This document shows positions 24,522 through 26,864 of a stretch of 26,864 nt of DNA, piece after piece; the stretch's first letter is position 1; each line of letters opens with the position of its first letter. Origin of the DNA: Rickettsiales bacterium (lineage in GTDB: Bacteria > Pseudomonadota > Alphaproteobacteria > Rickettsiales > UBA1997); NCBI GenBank assembly GCA_031255235.1, contig JAIRSX010000032.1, forward strand, positions 1-26,864. The letters run 5' to 3'. Made by a program: the position numbers and the translations under genes. The notes below the pieces were generated by a model. The model was given only the letters and a program-made list of their open reading frames with translations. It did not search any database and was not told the origin of the DNA.

Positions 24522-25310
24522 TTATTTACTTTCTTCCATAAATCGTATATACTCTTGATTTATATAATTTCTCATCTTAATCCTATCTTGTATTTTCTCC
24601 CTATTTAACTTTATGTTTGATAGCTTTTCGTATTCCTCTAAAATTTTATTAAAAAAATAATCACTAACAAATAAGCAACTAATAACTGCTAAATCTGTGT
24701 AAATATCACCAATACCACAAAAACTAAAATCAATAAAAGATATCACTTCTTTGTCTTCATTGCAGATAATATTTTTAATGGTAATATCGCCATTTATAAA
24801 AACTTGTTTTTCCTCTTTTTCGTCTTTCAATAAATTATCAAAAACGGTATAATCGTATCGTGATGGATTGGATTTGGGCAAATTTGATAAAATATCATAT
24901 TGTCTAATTTGTAATTCCTTAGGGATTGCTGACAAAGGACAAGAGTGTATTTTGTGGAAATATTCTGCAATTTTTATGCTATTTTTATCTATCTGTTCTT
25001 TTGTCAAAGGCATAACCTTATCAAGTGAATTTCCAATAAGTTTTTTGTGTATGGAATATGGTTTATCATTATAATATTTTAGTTGCATTTTTGAGGTTGG
25101 TATATTCAATTTTTCATATAAAAAATTGGAAGCAATAACATCTCTTTCGATTTGTTCTGAAAAGAAAATAGTTTTTGGAAATCTAACTACAAAAAAATCA
25201 TTATCAATTAAAACCTCAAAAACAAAATTAGTCCAACCACTTTCTATTCTTTGAATTATCTGCCAATCATTGCCCTTAACAAGGTTAAAAATTTCATTTA
25301 GTGAAAACAT
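24522..25310 (-). CDS. Choline kinase/aminoglycoside phosphotransferase-family kinase
   Basis: 262 aa from ATG at 25310; the frame can be extended to TTG at 25346, but the ATG is more likely. It has the protein-kinase-like fold of the APH/choline kinase family. The Brenner-type catalytic loop is INGDITIKN (catalytic Asp, with His replaced by Asn). The metal-binding IDFSFCGIGDIYTDLA motif is intact, and an N-lobe segment is FFVVRFPK. Such enzymes phosphorylate small alcohols such as choline, ethanolamine, homoserine or aminoglycosides. It is divergent, 138 bases away, from a CTP-type cytidylyltransferase, which supports an alcohol (choline or ethanolamine) as substrate. That link is inference. 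The next gene on the same strand is groEL. Confidence 0.75.
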   Translation of the reverse strand: MFSLNEIFNLVKGNDWQIIQRIESGWTNFVFEVLIDNDFFVVRFPKTIFFSEQIERDVIASNFLYEKLNIPTSKMQLKYYNDKPYSIHKKLIGNSLDKVMPLTKEQIDKNSIKIAEYFHKIHSCPLSAIPKELQIRQYDILSNLPKSNPSRYDYTVFDNLLKDEKEEKQVFINGDITIKNIICNEDKEVISFIDFSFCGIGDIYTDLAVISCLFVSDYFFNKILEEYEKLSNIKLNREKIQDRIKMRNYINQEYIRFMEESK

Positions 25311-25448
25311 GCTATATCTAATAGTACAATTATTGAAATACAACAAATAATTTTTGTCTTTGTGTTTAAATTTTTGTTATTATTTTTAATGGTGGTTGGT
25401 CTGTGTTGACGGGATTTGTTCCCATTTATGAAGGTTTAAAGATTGGTT

Positions 25449-25928
25449 ATGATAACGGGATTACTTGCTGGTACTTTTGATTTATTTCATGTTGGACATC
25501 TGGATACAATTAAAAGAATGAAAGAACGATGTGACAATCTAATTGTTGCCATATATGGGGATGATGATGTCCTGAAAAGAAAAGGGCATTTGCCAATTGT
25601 TCCACAAGAACAAAGGATGGAAATTCTGAAGTCTATACGTTATGTTGATGATGTTTGTTTGATAAACATGATATATTTGGAAGATGGAACGGAAGCAGAT
25701 TGGTATGGTACTTTTCAATATTGTTATGAACATATATCCAGATATGACTTGCTTTTTGCCGAAAGTGACTATTTTGAATCTGAATCTGCTTTGAAGTTAA
25801 GTGAATATTTGAAGGGACACGGTAGTGAAATTGTATTCTTTACATATACGAAAGGAATTAGTAGTACAGAAATAAGAAAAAGATGTGTTAAAAGTTTTGG
25901 AGAAAATAGTGATATCTTTCTAAAATAA
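25449..25928 (+). CDS. Cytidylyltransferase-family protein (CCT/ECT/GCT-like)
   Basis: 159 aa from ATG at 25449; a TTG two codons upstream is possible. The nucleotidyltransferase signature GTFDLFHVGHL (HxGH) lies at the N-terminus. The C-terminal TKGISSTEIRKR corresponds to the RTxGISTTxI motif of cytidylyltransferases that make CDP-choline, CDP-ethanolamine or CDP-glycerol. RYVDDVCLIN matches the RYVDEV segment of the same group. This subgroup fits better than CoaD or RibF because of the GISSTEIR motif and the size. It would transfer CMP to an alcohol phosphate. The divergent kinase-like gene next to it could provide that substrate. The nusB stretch starts one base after the stop, so the two are probably co-transcribed. 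Confidence 0.8.
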   Translation: MITGLLAGTFDLFHVGHLDTIKRMKERCDNLIVAIYGDDDVLKRKGHLPIVPQEQRMEILKSIRYVDDVCLINMIYLEDGTEADWYGTFQYCYEHISRYDLLFAESDYFESESALKLSEYLKGHGSEIVFFTYTKGISSTEIRKRCVKSFGENSDIFLK

Positions 25929-25929
25929 T

Positions 25930-26673
25930 TTGCTAAATAAACGTAATAAGTGCATACATCATGATGTGAATGACAAAATAGACAAACCAATAAATAAAAG
26001 ATCCTTAGCAAGGTTTTTTGCTGTACAGATGTTGTTTGCCTACAAGGAAGGGGAAAATATCAGCGATTTGTATGAGATAGTGAAGGACAGTTATATAAAA
26101 AGTGAGTTAAGTTTTGTTGAGAATTACGTAAATCTTGAGATTTTGAGGAAGAATTTGATAGATAATGTTACGACAGAGGAAGTTGCAATAAAGGATGAAA
26201 CATACATCAACGATTTGATAATCTTTATAAAAGATAAATATGAAAAGATTAATGATTATGAAAAGATTGTAGATTTACAATGTTTACAAAATGCTTTTAT
26301 CAATAAAATTGGTTATGACAGGATTTTTATAAAAAAAACAAATTTAAATACGCAAACATTAATGGATATTGTATTGGATTTTTTTATTGAAAAAAATGTT
26401 AACAAAAATGTTAATTTGAGTTTTCTAAAGGAAATTTTGTTTGGTGTTTCTGATAATTTACAAGAAATAGATAAGATTATTTCGGAGAATTTAGACAAAA
26501 ACAAGACTGACAGGCTATCTATAGCAATAATTAGATTAGCGATATATGAATTGAAGTATACTACTACAGACAAAAAGATTATTATAAATGAGTATGTTGA
26601 TATTGCGGGTGAATTTTTCGAGTTGGGTAAAAAAATAAATTTCATAAATGCAATTTTGAATAATATTCATTAG
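25930..26673 (+). CDS. nusB: Transcription antitermination factor NusB, enlarged
   Basis: NusB binds boxA RNA with NusE (S10) and supports rRNA transcription. The first helix, KRSLARFFAVQMLFAYKEG (residues about 23-41), is typical. The C-terminal half, with LDKNKTDRLSIAIIRLAIYE followed by IINEYVDIAGEF and KKINFINAILNNI, is characteristic and well conserved. The product is 247 aa from TTG at 25930, or 235 aa from GTG at 25966. Usual NusB is about 130-170 aa; the extra length is a charged stretch of roughly 80-90 residues in the middle. Neither start has a good Shine-Dalgarno. It directly follows the cytidylyltransferase-like gene. Confidence 0.85.
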   Translation: MLNKRNKCIHHDVNDKIDKPINKRSLARFFAVQMLFAYKEGENISDLYEIVKDSYIKSELSFVENYVNLEILRKNLIDNVTTEEVAIKDETYINDLIIFIKDKYEKINDYEKIVDLQCLQNAFINKIGYDRIFIKKTNLNTQTLMDIVLDFFIEKNVNKNVNLSFLKEILFGVSDNLQEIDKIISENLDKNKTDRLSIAIIRLAIYELKYTTTDKKIIINEYVDIAGEFFELGKKINFINAILNNIH

Positions 26674-26739
26674 AATTTATTTGCCTTTTATCTGTCGTCT
26701 GTTAATAATCCAGTTATAGTTAATTATTTGGTATTTAGG

Positions 26740-26790
26740 ATGGGTAGTCGTATTGAAAAACAGCATAATTATGATTCTATAGAAAAAAAA
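26740..26790 (+). CDS. Possible 5' end of a further gene, cut by the poly-G run
   Basis: After the nusB stop, an open frame begins with ATG at 26740 and reads MGSRIEKQHNYDSIEKK before entering the G run. It is too short to recognise and may be chance. Confidence 0.2.
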
Positions 26791-26864
26791 GGGGGGGGGG
26801 GGGGGGGGGCAAATTATTTTTGCCAAAAGTTTTTTTTTATTTTTTAAAGGCCAAAAAAAACGCC
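26791..26864. other. Poly-G run and low-complexity contig end
   Basis: Nineteen consecutive G (26791-26809) after eight A, then T- and A-runs to the end. In an AT-rich genome this is most likely a sequencing or assembly artefact at the contig end. Base calls here should not be trusted. Confidence 0.75.

Overview
The window is about 26.9 kb of AT-rich bacterial DNA (roughly 30% G+C by eye). It looks like a contig of a small-genome, probably host-associated Alphaproteobacterium of Rickettsiales/Holosporales type. The reasons are the AT-rich coding, the alphaproteobacterial style of GroEL, RlmE and the Com1/DsbA-like protein, single-copy housekeeping genes, and long spacers filled with decayed insertion sequences. 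TGA is an ordinary stop here, because lepB/ftsI and tolC/macA overlap through ATGA. The taxonomic placement is inference.

Left part (1-6.9 kb): envelope and housekeeping genes. A Thr/Ser/Pro-rich open frame carrying an internal prepilin-like motif runs off the left edge on the minus strand, downstream of lepB-ftsI. Then come tRNA-Thr(GGT), with rlmE starting 4 nt after its CCA, then lpxA (minus), and fabD followed by a divergent NuoF-like flavoprotein gene.

Middle part (6.9-15.3 kb): accessory and decayed region. It holds two small outer-membrane beta-barrel genes and remnants of an IS1595-family and an IS607-family transposase. It also holds an inverted scrap of a MacB-type permease, a 32-bp near-perfect palindrome, a TolC-MacA export pair without an intact MacB, a Xer-type tyrosine recombinase and a DsbA-family thioredoxin-fold protein. 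The second beta-barrel gene has a (GA)8 repeat ahead of its signal peptide and no usable in-frame start, so it may be phase-variable or broken.

Right part (15.3-26.7 kb): chaperones and metabolism. The genes are htpG, a DHH-family phosphoesterase, a very small Cys-rich ORF with a strong Shine-Dalgarno, ctpA, divergent argF/argH and groEL (no groES beside it). These are followed by a divergent pair resembling choline kinase and a CTP:alcohol-phosphate cytidylyltransferase, and then an enlarged nusB. The right end is a run of 19 G followed by low-complexity sequence and looks like an assembly artefact.

The signals most worth following are the long-leader prepilin-like protein at the left edge, the (GA)8/TGA leader of the outer-membrane gene near 14.9 kb, the Cys-rich small ORF at 18.2 kb, the orphan TolC-MacA pair and the CDP-alcohol-type gene pair.
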